64,000 nt of DNA from Cupriavidus cauae (GTDB lineage: Bacteria; Pseudomonadota; Gammaproteobacteria; Burkholderiales; Burkholderiaceae): contig NZ_VWRN01000073.1 in the NCBI RefSeq assembly GCF_008632125.1, forward strand, positions 1-64,000, given 5' to 3'. The translations under genes and the position numbers were made by a program. Shown one piece after another: positions 15,207-24,472 of this stretch (positions are counted from its first letter, which is position 1; every line of letters starts with the position of its first letter). Below the pieces are notes generated by a model. It made no database searches. It saw only the letters and a program-made list of their open reading frames with translations, and had not been told where the DNA came from.

Positions 15207-17468
15207 TCAGATTCCCGACAGGTCCACCGGCGACAGCAGGTCCGCCATCGGCACCGCCCCGCCGGTGCTGTTGCCGCGGGCGAAGGCATGCGCGGCGGTG
15301 GCACTGGTGTAGCTCGCAAACTCCGTGGGCGGAACCGTGGCCCACACTTCGCGGGTGGCGTGGATCAGCTGCGCGTTACTGCCAAGCGCAGGGGGACGAT
15401 GGCTGGCCGCGACCAGGTGGGCGATCGCCCGCAGATCGGTGCGCGCGGCGACCTCTGCGTCCTGCAGTTCGGGCGGGATCACGACCAGTTCGACCTTGCG
15501 CGTGTCGTCCACGTGCGTGCTGTAGTGCGCCGCGCCGCTGCTCAGCACCACGCCAGCATCGAGCATGTCGAACGGTGGCCGGTTCAGCTGTTCGGCCTCG
15601 TTCAGGTTGCAGTAGTGGCCCGGCGCGAAACGTTCGGTGACCGGATCGCCCGGCGTCAACACGCGCACGCCGGCGCGCGCCGGCAGCGGCAGGCCGTCGA
15701 CGCGGTCGATCGGCAGGCCCAGCGGCGCGCGACGTTGGGACCATTGCAGGGCGCCGGTCGGCGGCACGGCGGCAACGCCCGGGCGCGTGGGGCGCGGGGC
15801 CAGCACCACGGCCGGATCGTCGATCGATGCGGCCCGCACATTGCCGGCCCGCACGATCTCCTGCTGCACGATCGTCAGCAGTTCGCCGGGGCTGGCCGCC
15901 ATATCGGCCGGGCCGCTGCCCAGCGTAAAGGTCTCGTCCCAGGAGACGTCGAACAGGAAGGTCTCGATGGTCAGCCGGCCGCGAATCACCAGCGGCCCGG
16001 GACCGGACACGGTGCCGTCGAGCCGCACGCCGCCGAAGCTGAAGCCGCCTGCGCGCACGTCGAAGCCCGCGGAGGCATTGGCGACGAAGGCAAACGGGCG
16101 GAACTGCACCAGCGCATCGAGCTGCAGGAAGCCATGCGCGGTCAGCCCCATCGAGAACGTGATGTCGAAGCGCCCGCCGAGCTGAATGGTGTTGCTCGTG
16201 AACGCCAGATAGCCTTCGGCGCGTATCGACAGCGGCCCGCCCAGCGTTTGCAGCGACAGTCCGACGCGGCGCAGGGCCGGCAGCTGTGCCGGCTCGGGAT
16301 TGAAGCCCGGATAGAAGCCGCCGATCGACACCACCGCATACGCCTGGCTGCCCCAGTGCAGCCGCATCGCGGCATCGCCGTAGACCGAGAAGACGCCGAG
16401 CACATGGCTGTCGACCAGGCTGGCGTCGATGGAAATCAACGCCTGCGCCGGATCGACGATGCCGAGCAGGTCCAGCCGCAACTGCACCAGCCCCGGCACG
16501 CCCGGGATGCCGGCGCGGGCGACCCCGAGCAGCACGACCTTGCCGCTGGGGACCTCGGCCACCAGTCCGAGATCGAGCGACAGGAAGCTGCCCGCGCCCG
16601 CCGACAGCCACGCGAGCCGCAAGGTCGGCGCGATCAGATGGTGGTCGCGGAACGCCGGAAAGAAGCGGCGCAGCGCTTCGATGGCGATGCCGGGGTTGGC
16701 CGGCGGGCGCGTGGCCAGCAGCGTGTCGGCCGCCGCGCCTGTCCGCACGGCCAGCGCCAGCGCCTCGGTATCGGCGCGACGGTGCACGCCGACCAGTCCG
16801 CCGACGCGGTCCAGCGAGAAGCCGAAGGACAGCTGGATCGGCGGCACGAAGGACACGCCCATCAGCGCCAGAAAGGACGGCACGCCGTCCGGCAGGCGCT
16901 CCAGCACCGCCGATGCGCTGACCGATACCGGGCCCAGCGGCACGTTCAGCGCGCCGCCGAAGCCGGCGGACGAAGGCAGGCGCACGATCGCGCCGCCGCC
17001 CGGCAGGCCGCCGCCGAACGGGGAGGGCAGCGATACCGCGATGCCCGATGGCTGCTGCGGCCCCACGGTGAATGGCGGCAGCGTGGTGTTGTCCGGCAGC
17101 TTGGGCTGCAGCACCAGCGATGACGAGGAAAACGCCAGCTTCAGCGGGCCGAGCGGCAGTTCGCCATTGAGGCCCTGCGGGCTGTCCCAGTTCAATGCGC
17201 GCACCAGCTCCTGCAGGCCCGGGATATCGGGCAGGCCTTCGAGCAGATAGCGGTGCAGATGCGCGGCGATTTTGTCGCGCGCGGCGGTCCAGGCGTCGAC
17301 GGCCGCCGTCCAGGCGCTCGCGGACGGCGCCTGCTGCGCGAGCAGATCCAATTGCTGTGCGGCCGCCTGCATCGCATCCAGATCCGCGGTGGGAGCGGCC
17401 GGGCCGAGCGCACGCCGCAGGCTGTCCCCAAATTCCACCGCGTATCGGATGACTTCGCTGCTGGCCAT
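15207..17468 (-). CDS. DUF6603-type protein, first gene of the five-gene operon
   Basis: The 753-residue protein matches, from memory of the family, the DUF6603 pattern: PGIAIEALRRFFPAF, LDLGLVAEVPSGKVVLLG, LLGIVDPAQALISIDASL, VFSVYGDAAMRLHWGSQA, SIGGFYPGFNPEPAQLPALRR, LAFTSNTIQLGGRFD and FVANASAGFDV, spaced over about residues 250-560. These regularly alternating amphipathic strands suggest a long beta structure. Residues 1-110 are helical (MASSEVIRYAVEFGDSL...), and the C-terminus (600-753) is a separate segment. ATG 17468 is chosen because upstream text is Pro/Arg-rich shadow. No signal peptide is present. DUF6603 has no assigned function that I know of. The gene is 293 bases from the iron operon end, on the same strand, and leads four coupled genes. 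Confidence 0.85.
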   Translation of the reverse strand: MASSEVIRYAVEFGDSLRRALGPAAPTADLDAMQAAAQQLDLLAQQAPSASAWTAAVDAWTAARDKIAAHLHRYLLEGLPDIPGLQELVRALNWDSPQGLNGELPLGPLKLAFSSSSLVLQPKLPDNTTLPPFTVGPQQPSGIAVSLPSPFGGGLPGGGAIVRLPSSAGFGGALNVPLGPVSVSASAVLERLPDGVPSFLALMGVSFVPPIQLSFGFSLDRVGGLVGVHRRADTEALALAVRTGAAADTLLATRPPANPGIAIEALRRFFPAFRDHHLIAPTLRLAWLSAGAGSFLSLDLGLVAEVPSGKVVLLGVARAGIPGVPGLVQLRLDLLGIVDPAQALISIDASLVDSHVLGVFSVYGDAAMRLHWGSQAYAVVSIGGFYPGFNPEPAQLPALRRVGLSLQTLGGPLSIRAEGYLAFTSNTIQLGGRFDITFSMGLTAHGFLQLDALVQFRPFAFVANASAGFDVRAGGFSFGGVRLDGTVSGPGPLVIRGRLTIETFLFDVSWDETFTLGSGPADMAASPGELLTIVQQEIVRAGNVRAASIDDPAVVLAPRPTRPGVAAVPPTGALQWSQRRAPLGLPIDRVDGLPLPARAGVRVLTPGDPVTERFAPGHYCNLNEAEQLNRPPFDMLDAGVVLSSGAAHYSTHVDDTRKVELVVIPPELQDAEVAARTDLRAIAHLVAASHRPPALGSNAQLIHATREVWATVPPTEFASYTSATAAHAFARGNSTGGAVPMADLLSPVDLSGI

Positions 17469-17696
17469 GCGTCGTGCCCTGGCGTACTGCGTCGATCGAG
17501 GACCGCCCGGCCAGGCCGGGCGAGCAGGCGGTCCGTGCGATCCGGGTGGGGCAGTGCCGCTCGGCACCCCCGATGCCTCACACGATGGAAGGACAGGGAC
17601 GTCTTATCAGAGGCGACGGCAACGATGGACGCAAATGAATTCTGTGCAGGTCTGGTTCTCGCGCGGTTTTATTCGTATCAGGGCTGAAACAGAGCC

Positions 17697-17725
17697 ATGG
17701 CCGCGGCGTTTGCGCGCGCGGCCAT
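17697..17725 (-). terminator. Hairpin after the iron-uptake operon, possible terminator
   Basis: ATGGCCGCG and CGCGGCCAT are perfect 9-bp inverted arms with an 11-base loop, 37 bases past the stop of the DUF3325 gene on the minus strand. Only a short T-rich stretch (CTGTTTC) follows, so it may be an imperfect terminator separating the iron operon from the DUF6603 operon at 17468. The remaining gap (17469-17696) shows no gene and no clear promoter. Confidence 0.4.
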
Positions 17726-17761
17726 CGATGCCGCCTTGGCGGGGACGACCAGCGGAGACAA

Positions 17762-18049
17762 CTAGCGGCGAGCCATGCGCCGCCGCTCCCGCCAGATCAA
17801 CGCGACATGGACGAGGCCCGCGGCAAGGCTGGTCTGCCCGCTGTAATGCACCAACCCGAGCGCCCAGCCGCGGTGGCCCACCAGGACCCACAACGCGAGC
17901 AGCAGTCCCAGCCAGCCGGCGGCGCGCAGCATGCGCGTGCGCGAGCGTGGCAGCAGAACGTCAAACACCGCTTGCTGATGCCGCTCCATCGCGAGGGCCA
18001 GCGCGCCGAACGCGACGATGCAAAGGATGAAGGCGAGCAGGTCCATCAT
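17762..18049 (-). CDS. DUF3325 small membrane protein
   Basis: The 95-residue protein has three hydrophobic helices (LLAFILCIVAFGALALAME; AAGWLGLLLALWVLVG; TSLAAGLVHVALIW), ends with a basic tail RRRMARR, and carries the ALAMERHQ motif after helix 1. DUF3325 proteins accompany PepSY-TM and DUF3649 proteins in iron-acquisition operons of beta- and gammaproteobacteria. The start at 18049 overlaps the stop of the PepSY gene (ATGATG), so it is the last coupled gene of the operon. A second ATG at 18046 is possible. Its biochemical role is not known. Confidence 0.85.
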   Translation of the reverse strand: MMDLLAFILCIVAFGALALAMERHQQAVFDVLLPRSRTRMLRAAGWLGLLLALWVLVGHRGWALGLVHYSGQTSLAAGLVHVALIWRERRRMARR

Positions 18050-19737
18050 GCGCGGTCCTCCGACAGCGTGGCAGGAGCGGAGGTGGTGGCGGCGGCGGTG
18101 GCGGTGCTCGCGCGCGTTCTTCTGGCCGGCTTGATCCGCGGCCGATGCCGGGCGGTGCGCAGCGCCAGCATCGCGTGCAGCGCGGCCAGGGCCCACATCA
18201 TCAGATCGAAGCCTGCAAAGACCCAGTCGCCCTCGGCCATGCTGCGCCACAGGCCGCGGTCGGTGGTCAGCGCGTTCAGCACCGGCAGCAGCGCCAGCAG
18301 CGCAGCGCCCAGCCACAGCAGTTCGATCCACGCTTTCTTTGCCGGCCGCATCAGCGCGACCAGCAGCGTCGCCGCCCACGCGATGAAGAACAGGTGGATC
18401 TCCCAGGCGCCGCGGGCTGCCAGTTCCGCCGGGAGCAGACGATTGCCCCACAGCATCGCCGTCATCGCAACGGAAAGCCCGGCGATCGCGGCGATATTCA
18501 GGCGCTCGACCAGCCAGAAACCGAAATACGGCCGCTCCGGCTCAGGCAGCTTCTGGCGACGCTTGACGGTCCACATCACCAGCCCCGTGCCGACCATCGC
18601 GGTGCCGGCAAGACTGACGATGAAGTAGAGCCAGCGCAATTGCAGATCGCTGAATCGCCCCAGATGCAGCGCATACATGACGCCGCGCACCTCGGCCGCC
18701 GGGCCGACGCTGTCGCGCGTCTCGAGCAGCTTGCCGGTGGCGCCGTTGAACACCAGGTACTGCGGGCTCATCGACACGCGCGCGGCCTCGCCGCGCAGCA
18801 CGGTGACGCGGGCCGACGCATCGCCGGCATGGGCGATCGTCACGCGGCTGATGTTGTGCTGGCCCCAGCGCGCCTGGGCCTGGCGCACCATGTCATCAAT
18901 CGGCGCGAGCTTGGCGGGGATGCCGCTCGGCTTGCCGGGCGGCGGCGACGCATTCAGCTGCGCCGTCAGCTGCTGCCGCTCGGCCGGCGTCTTGAAGGCT
19001 GCCTGCTGGCCCCATGGCATGTACATCGCCATCAGGGTCACCAGGCCGGTATAGGTGATCATCAGGTGGAAGGGCAGGCCGAACACCGACAGCGCGTTGT
19101 GCGCATCGAGCCAGGAACGCTGGCCCTTGCCCCAGCGGAAGGTGAAGAAGTCGACGAAGATCTTCTTGTGGGTGATCACGCCGCTGACGATCGCCACCAG
19201 CATGAACATCGCGCAGAAGCCCGCGAGCCAGCGTCCCCACAGCACCGGCATGTAGTGGAACTGGAAGTGGAAGCGATAGAAGAACTCGCCGCCGTGGGTT
19301 TCGCGCGCCGCGACCTTCTGGCCCGTGGCCGGGTCGAAGGTGCCGCTGTCGAACGTGCGCTTGCCGGGTGGGGCGCCCACCGTGCGCCAGAACGCGCTGA
19401 CCACGTTGTGCCGGTCCGTCGGCATCTCCATGCCCCACAGCGGGCTGCCCGCGGCGACGGTCGCCAGCGTGTCGGCCACGCGCTGCGCGGCCGCGGCGGG
19501 ATCGGGCACTTCGAGCTGATGCGCCAGTTCGGGCCGCATCCATTGCGAGATCTCGTCCTTGAAATAGCTGACCGTGCCCGTCAGGAACATCGCGTAGAGA
19601 ATCCATCCGACCAGCAGGCCGGCCCACGTATGCAGGTCCGACATGGTCTGGCGGATGCCCCGGCCCCTGGCGGCGATGTCGCTGTGGTTGTCGATGACGT
19701 TGCGCGGCGTCACCGTAGACTTCGCGGTGGACTTCAC
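18046..19737 (-). CDS. PepSY-TM protein, iron-regulated inner-membrane reductase-like protein
   Basis: The 563-residue protein starts at GTG 19737, which overlaps the previous stop as GTGA and follows GGAGCG; ATG alternatives lie inside the first helix. It has four or more helices, with a PepSY_TM signature HTWAGLLVGWILYAMFLTGTVSYFKDEI at about 37-65, two periplasmic PepSY-like regions, and helices near 345-365, 400-420, 440-460 and 475-500. Family members (PiuB type) are thought to reduce or release iron from siderophores in the inner membrane. Its neighbours (TonB receptor, DUF4198, DUF3649, DUF3325) fit that job. The mechanism is inferred from family context. Confidence 0.88.
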   Translation of the reverse strand: MKSTAKSTVTPRNVIDNHSDIAARGRGIRQTMSDLHTWAGLLVGWILYAMFLTGTVSYFKDEISQWMRPELAHQLEVPDPAAAAQRVADTLATVAAGSPLWGMEMPTDRHNVVSAFWRTVGAPPGKRTFDSGTFDPATGQKVAARETHGGEFFYRFHFQFHYMPVLWGRWLAGFCAMFMLVAIVSGVITHKKIFVDFFTFRWGKGQRSWLDAHNALSVFGLPFHLMITYTGLVTLMAMYMPWGQQAAFKTPAERQQLTAQLNASPPPGKPSGIPAKLAPIDDMVRQAQARWGQHNISRVTIAHAGDASARVTVLRGEAARVSMSPQYLVFNGATGKLLETRDSVGPAAEVRGVMYALHLGRFSDLQLRWLYFIVSLAGTAMVGTGLVMWTVKRRQKLPEPERPYFGFWLVERLNIAAIAGLSVAMTAMLWGNRLLPAELAARGAWEIHLFFIAWAATLLVALMRPAKKAWIELLWLGAALLALLPVLNALTTDRGLWRSMAEGDWVFAGFDLMMWALAALHAMLALRTARHRPRIKPARRTRASTATAAATTSAPATLSEDRA

Positions 19738-20033
19738 GATGCGCTCCCGCCCACGCCGGCATACCAGGCCGCCAGCAGCAGCGGGACGGCCGCCACCAGC
19801 AGTCCGGCCCATGCGCGCCGCGCGCTGCGTACCGCGAACACCCAGATCACGGCGCCCGCATAGAAGGCGAAACTGGCCAGCATGCCGGTCAGCACGGCTT
19901 GCGGCTTGCTGATCGGCAGCGCCAGCGCGGCGACGCTGGCCAGCGCCGCGAGCGCATAGCCGCCCAGCACGGCGGCGATGATGCGCGAGACGAGCGAGCC
20001 GATCTTCAGGGCTCGGGGCACGGCAGCTTGCAT
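19734..20033 (-). CDS. DUF3649 small membrane protein of an iron-uptake operon
   Basis: The 99-residue protein has three hydrophobic helices (IIAAVLGGYALAALASVAALAL, AVLTGMLASFAFYAGAVIWVFAV, WAGLLVAAVPLLLAAWYAG). DUF3649 is known as a companion of iron-related PepSY-TM proteins. Its ATG follows directly on the TAA of the DUF4198 gene with no gap, and its TGA overlaps the GTG of the PepSY gene, so translation is coupled on both sides. It probably forms a membrane complex with the PepSY and DUF3325 proteins. Confidence 0.85.
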   Translation of the reverse strand: MQAAVPRALKIGSLVSRIIAAVLGGYALAALASVAALALPISKPQAVLTGMLASFAFYAGAVIWVFAVRSARRAWAGLLVAAVPLLLAAWYAGVGGSAS

Positions 20034-20774
20034 TTACTGTTTGGCCTTCTTGTCGGCGTTGGGTGCGGGAATGGCCGGCACGGCGGGCAGGCCGTCGGGT
20101 TTGACATAGGTCAGCGTGCTGACATAGTCGACGCGATGATATCGCTCGGGCCCGGCCTGTCCCAGGCGCTCGCCCGGGGTTTCGTCCTGATGGCTGACCT
20201 CGGCGACGTAGACGCCTTGCCACGGCATATCGAAGGCGACCTTGCCCTGCTCGTCGGTCTGCTTCTCCTTGGCCCAGCCCGACTGCGTCACCAGCGCGAG
20301 CTTGGCCTTGGGCAGCGGCTTGCCGCGGAAGAACACCTGCAGTTCCCCGGCCTTGCCGGCCGGCACCACGTCGAGCACCAGCTTGGGCGCCTGCGGCGCG
20401 AGGTCCGTCACCAGCCGCGCGGCGGGGAAATACCAGCCGGTCAACTGCTGGTCGCCGCGCTTGAACGGGTACAGCGGGTAGTGGGGCGCCTGCGCGACGA
20501 TCGCGTCGCCGCGCTTGGCCTGGAAGGGCAACGTATAGCCGTCGCCGGTCTTGACGCCGTCGGCGGCCTGCTCGCCCTTGGCCGACAGCAGCGCGGCGCT
20601 CGGCACACCGAGCTTGTCCAGCGTGCCGGGCGAGACCTCGCGCAGGTTCTCGGCGAATTCGCCGAAGCGGACGCTGGCGTTCTGGCCGGGCGCCTGCTCG
20701 ATCCAGATCTGGTGCGAATGCGCCGCGGTGGCGAAGGCCATCAGCGCGAAGGCGAGCGATGCGGAAGATTTCAT
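20034..20774 (-). CDS. DUF4198 periplasmic protein linked to metal uptake
   Basis: This 246-residue protein begins with a clear signal peptide (MKSSASLAFALMAFATAAHSH) and then the DUF4198 start HQIWIEQAPGQNASVRFGEF. The middle contains a carboxypeptidase-regulatory-like beta-sandwich (GKPLPKAKLALVTQSGWAKEKQTDEQGKVAF). The C-terminus is Lys/Pro-rich. DUF4198 proteins (CbiK-related) occur with TonB-dependent receptors and metal transport. It starts 10 bases after the receptor stop, so it belongs to the same transcript. Periplasmic handling of iron or another metal is likely, but the ligand is not shown. Confidence 0.85.
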   Translation of the reverse strand: MKSSASLAFALMAFATAAHSHQIWIEQAPGQNASVRFGEFAENLREVSPGTLDKLGVPSAALLSAKGEQAADGVKTGDGYTLPFQAKRGDAIVAQAPHYPLYPFKRGDQQLTGWYFPAARLVTDLAPQAPKLVLDVVPAGKAGELQVFFRGKPLPKAKLALVTQSGWAKEKQTDEQGKVAFDMPWQGVYVAEVSHQDETPGERLGQAGPERYHRVDYVSTLTYVKPDGLPAVPAIPAPNADKKAKQ

Positions 20775-20784
20775 GGGATAGCCC

Positions 20785-23244
20785 TTAGAAGTCGAATTGC
20801 GCCGAGAGCATCAGCGTGCGGGGAGCGGCCACGGTGACATAGGTACCGCTGGCCAGCCAGTGGTTGTCGTTGAACAGGTTCAGCACATTGGCGCGCAGCA
20901 CCACCGGCGTGCTGCCGACGCGGGTGCGATAGCGGGCGCCGATGTCGTAGCGGGTATAGCTGGGCAGGCTCAGCGTATTGGCCGCGTTGAAGTACATCGA
21001 CGAGGTATGCAGCATGCGGCCGGACAGGCTCAGGCCCTGCACCCACGGCGTATCCCAGTCGACGCCGAGGTTGAAGGTCCGCTTGGGCACGTTATTGGCG
21101 TCCTTGCCGTCGTTGACGCCGCCGGCGGTACGGGTCAGCTTGGCGTCGAAGAAGGTGGCGCTCGCCATCAGCCGCAGGCCGCGCATCACCTCGCCATAGG
21201 CCGACAGCTCGAGGCCACGGTTGCGCTGCTCGCCGTCGAAGCTGTAGATGTTGGTGGCCGGATCGGTGACCGCGCTGGGGCGCTCGATCTGGAACACCGA
21301 CACGGTGGTGGTGACGCGGCGGCTCCAGTCGACCTTGACGCCGGCCTCGTATTGCTTGGACTTGTACGGCGCGAACACCTCGCCCGCGTTGGCGGTGCCG
21401 GCCGGGGCGACGCCGCCGCGCGTCAGGCCCGCGGTGTAGTTGCCGTAGACCGACACGTTGGACAGCGGCTTGATCACGATGCCGGCGAGCGGGGACACCG
21501 CGCTGTCGTCGTACTTGCCGCTCTGCACGCCGGCAGTGAAGTTCTCCAGTGCCACGCGCTGATGGCGCAGGCCGCCGGTGATCAGCACGCGATCGTCGGC
21601 GAAGGACAGCGTATCGGTCAGCGAGAAGCTGGTCAGCTCCGTTTCCGAAGCGCGCTGCGCATCGCCGCGGATGCCGCGCACCGAGGGAATCGGCACGGGG
21701 TTGTAGATGCTGGAAGGCACGCCGTCGGCGGCCGGATTGGCCAGATAGAAGTTGCCCGCCTCCTGGTCGAGCCGCGTGGCGCTGAACGTCACGGTATGGC
21801 CGACGTTCCACGTGGCGAAGTTCGCGCGCGCGCCGACCTCGGCGGTCCGCGTCTTGCTGTACGCGTCATACCAGGCGTTGTTGACGGTGAAGTTGCCCTG
21901 TGCGTTGACACGGCCCGAAGGAAAGTCCTGATAGGTCGATCCCTCGTGATACCCGGCCGCGCCCCAGACCATCAGGTTCGGTGCGATGTCGTACTCGACG
22001 CGGCTCATCACGGCCGTGTCATGCAGGTTCAGCTTCGTGCCGGGATAGAAATTGCGGTGGCCGGAGGGGGCGTCCGGAATGGCGGTGACCGTCGGCAGGA
22101 AGCCGATCTGCGGACGGAAGTTGTCGATGCCCTCGTGCTGGCTGTAGGCATCGAGCGACCAGCGCAGCCTGCGGCCGCGATAGTCCAGGCCGATCGCGCC
22201 GACGGTCTGTTCGGCGCGGCCGTCGTCCAGCGTCGTCTTGCCGTTCTGGTAGGCGCCGTTGAAGCGCACGCCCCATTCCTTGTCCTCGCCGAAGCGGCGG
22301 CCGATGTCCGCCTGCACGCCCAGCTGCGACTTGCTCTGGAAGGTGCCGGTCAGGCGCGTCAGCGGTTCGTCGCCGGCGCGCTTGGTGACGACGTTGATCG
22401 CGCCGCCGATGCTGCCGCTCGGGCCGATGCCGTACATCAGCGTGCCCGGGCCCTTGAGGACCTCGACTCGCTCCATCATCAGCGTGGGCATCCGGTTCGC
22501 CGACGCCATGCCGTAGAGGCCGTTCAAACCCACGTCGCCGCTCGACACGGTATAGCCGCGGATCTGGAAATCCTCGCCGAAGCCGCCGCTGGAGGTCAGC
22601 GTGCGCACCGAGGCCTCGCTGACGACCACGTCCGCAAGCGTGCGGGCCTGCGTGTCCTGCAGCATCTCGGCGGTGTAGTTGGTGGTGCTGAACGGCACGT
22701 CCATCACGTCGGCTGTGCCCAGCACGCCCAGGCCGCCGCCGCGCGCAACCTGGCCGCCGGCATAGGGTGCCGGCAGAGCGCCGTCGCTGGCGGAGGCCAC
22801 CACGGTGGCCGTGGGCAGCATCGCGACGCCATCGCCGGCATCCGCGGACCGCGGCGCGGCATTGACGACATAGGTGCCGTTCGCCTGCTCGACGGCCACC
22901 AGCCCCGAATTGGCCAGCAGCGTGTCCAGGCCGCGGCGCACCGTGTAGTTGCCCTGCAGGCCCGTGCTGCTGCGGCCGGCGGTCAGCTCCGGCTTGAACG
23001 ACAGCATGATGCCGGCCTCGCGGCCGAAGCGGCTGAGCGCATATTCGAGCGTGCCGGCGGGGATGTCATAGCTTCGGCTCGCGGCCGCCGGCTGGGCGTG
23101 CGCGATCGCGGGGATGGACAGCACCGGCGCGGCAACGGCGGCGCCGAAGGCGATGTGCCGCGCCGCGCGGGCCAGCAGCTTGCGCCGGAATCGGTGAGTA
23201 GGCTGGCGCGTCGGCGCCGTGACGTGGACCCGGAGGGAACCCAT
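20785..23244 (-). CDS. TonB-dependent siderophore receptor with N-terminal signalling (STN) domain
   Basis: The 819-residue outer-membrane protein carries a signal peptide (about 1-50, ending AIAHAQ), a secretin/TonB N-terminal domain (55-130: SRSYDIPAGTLEYALSRFGREAGIMLSF), a TonB-box-like segment near 140-150 (PTATVVASA), a plug (about 165-310, QIRGYTV and the GPGTLMYGIGPSGSIGGAINVVTKR motif) and a 22-strand barrel ending with LMLSAQFDF, the terminal Phe needed for assembly. The STN domain means it acts as a FecA-type transducer that passes ligand occupancy to FecR. It starts 105 bases after the fecR stop. The siderophore is not identifiable, and no biosynthesis genes are nearby, so a xenosiderophore or ferric-citrate-like ligand is possible. 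Confidence 0.93.
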   Translation of the reverse strand: MGSLRVHVTAPTRQPTHRFRRKLLARAARHIAFGAAVAAPVLSIPAIAHAQPAAASRSYDIPAGTLEYALSRFGREAGIMLSFKPELTAGRSSTGLQGNYTVRRGLDTLLANSGLVAVEQANGTYVVNAAPRSADAGDGVAMLPTATVVASASDGALPAPYAGGQVARGGGLGVLGTADVMDVPFSTTNYTAEMLQDTQARTLADVVVSEASVRTLTSSGGFGEDFQIRGYTVSSGDVGLNGLYGMASANRMPTLMMERVEVLKGPGTLMYGIGPSGSIGGAINVVTKRAGDEPLTRLTGTFQSKSQLGVQADIGRRFGEDKEWGVRFNGAYQNGKTTLDDGRAEQTVGAIGLDYRGRRLRWSLDAYSQHEGIDNFRPQIGFLPTVTAIPDAPSGHRNFYPGTKLNLHDTAVMSRVEYDIAPNLMVWGAAGYHEGSTYQDFPSGRVNAQGNFTVNNAWYDAYSKTRTAEVGARANFATWNVGHTVTFSATRLDQEAGNFYLANPAADGVPSSIYNPVPIPSVRGIRGDAQRASETELTSFSLTDTLSFADDRVLITGGLRHQRVALENFTAGVQSGKYDDSAVSPLAGIVIKPLSNVSVYGNYTAGLTRGGVAPAGTANAGEVFAPYKSKQYEAGVKVDWSRRVTTTVSVFQIERPSAVTDPATNIYSFDGEQRNRGLELSAYGEVMRGLRLMASATFFDAKLTRTAGGVNDGKDANNVPKRTFNLGVDWDTPWVQGLSLSGRMLHTSSMYFNAANTLSLPSYTRYDIGARYRTRVGSTPVVLRANVLNLFNDNHWLASGTYVTVAAPRTLMLSAQFDF

Positions 23245-23349
23245 GATCTGACCTTTCTGAAGGAGGAGAAGTTGGAGTGCTCACCTCCATGACCCGCGAG
23301 AAACCAAAACGGATCAGCTCGCGGCAACTTTTTTGCAGATCGTCGTGAA

Positions 23350-24384
23350 TTACCCCTTTGCGGCAGGTGCCCGGACAAGCCGGATCTCCCTTCGCCCCCA
23401 CAGGCTCGTCACCACTTCGGTGCGTACCTCCAGCGTCGTGCCAAGCGCGCTCAGGACCTTGCCGATGTCGTCGACCGGGAACGAGCCCGACACGCGCAGG
23501 CCCGCCAGCGCCGGGTCGCAGGACAGCGCATCGCCGCCGTAGCGGCCCAGCTCCACGAGGAAATCGTCCAGGCGCATGCTGCGGGCGACGATGAAGCCTT
23601 CGGCCCAGGTCGCGCCGGCGCTCTCGGCCGGGGCAGGGGAGGTGATGCTGTCCGCCGTATAGCTGGCGCGATAGCCGGCCGGCAGCACGATCGCGCTGGC
23701 GGCATTGCGGTTGGGGCGGATCTGGACCTTGCCCTCGTACACGCTGACCTCGGTATCGTCGCCGCGCTGGCGCACGACATAGCGGGTGCCCAGCGCCTGC
23801 ACCGTGCCCTGCGCGGTCTCGACCAGGAAGGGCCGGGGTGGCGACGCTTGGTCTTTGGCGGTGGCAATCAGGATCTCGCCGGCCAGCAGCCTGACGCGCC
23901 GCTGTGCCGCGTCGAAGTCGATGTCGACCGCGCTGGCGGTGTTCAACCACAGCTGCGTGCCGTCCGCCAGCACCAGCGAACGGCGCTCGCCGACCGCGGT
24001 GCGATGGTCGGCCGCCCATTGGCGCCACGGCGTATGGTCCCGCGCGCTCCAGGCGAGGCCCCCGGCGAACAACGAGACCGCCAGCACCTTGATCGCGCGC
24101 CGGCGCTTCGACGAACCCGGCGAACCCGGCGGGGCGAGCGCGGCCCGCGCGATATCGGAGGTCACCGGCGAGGACAGCGGCCGCAGCCGGTCCTTGACCG
24201 ATTCGATCCGCTGCCAGGCCCGCTCGTGATCGGGATGCGCGGCGCGCCAGCACTTCCAGGCCTCGACGACCTCGGGCGCCACGTCATCGCCCTGCAGTTC
24301 GAGCAGCCATTCCAGCGCGCGCTCGGCCACGTCGGCCGGAATGTTGGCGGCGTCGGCTGTGGTCTGGTACCAGGAGGAAGCCAA
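23350..24384 (-). CDS. FecR-family anti-sigma / sigma-regulator protein
   Basis: The 344-residue protein has an N-terminal cytoplasmic DUF4880 region (ALEWLLELQGDDVAPEVVEAWKCWRAAHPDHERAWQRIE), one membrane helix (about 94-112, IKVLAVSLFAGGLAWSA), a periplasmic FecR domain (RSLVLADGTQLWLNTASAVDIDFDAAQRRVRLLAGEILIATA...) and a C-terminal STN-contacting region (MRLDDFLVELGRYGG). It relays receptor occupancy to the ECF sigma factor at 24473. The order sigma, FecR, receptor on one strand is the classical surface-signalling layout. The 88-base gap to the sigma gene lacks obvious features. Confidence 0.93.
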   Translation of the reverse strand: MASSWYQTTADAANIPADVAERALEWLLELQGDDVAPEVVEAWKCWRAAHPDHERAWQRIESVKDRLRPLSSPVTSDIARAALAPPGSPGSSKRRRAIKVLAVSLFAGGLAWSARDHTPWRQWAADHRTAVGERRSLVLADGTQLWLNTASAVDIDFDAAQRRVRLLAGEILIATAKDQASPPRPFLVETAQGTVQALGTRYVVRQRGDDTEVSVYEGKVQIRPNRNAASAIVLPAGYRASYTADSITSPAPAESAGATWAEGFIVARSMRLDDFLVELGRYGGDALSCDPALAGLRVSGSFPVDDIGKVLSALGTTLEVRTEVVTSLWGRREIRLVRAPAAKG

Positions 24385-24472
24385 GGGGGCGTTATCCGAT
24401 CGTGATGCGAGGTGATGGGGCGGGATGCGCGTTCATTCGACGGGCTGCGGCTTCAGGCCGCTTCATGCGGCG

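Noticed and set aside
8816..17123. Long plus-strand open frames (several of 350-1070 codons) opposite the five-gene operon
   Set aside because: They are antisense shadows of the minus-strand genes, common at this GC content. Their sequences are Arg/Gly/Ala-rich with no recognised motif and they lack ribosome sites, while the minus frames show coupled starts and family motifs.
4789..17468. Assignment of the five-gene operon to a contractile injection system or type VI secretion
   Set aside because: No sheath, tube, baseplate, ATPase or VgrG-like motif was seen in any of the five proteins; the link would be a guess.
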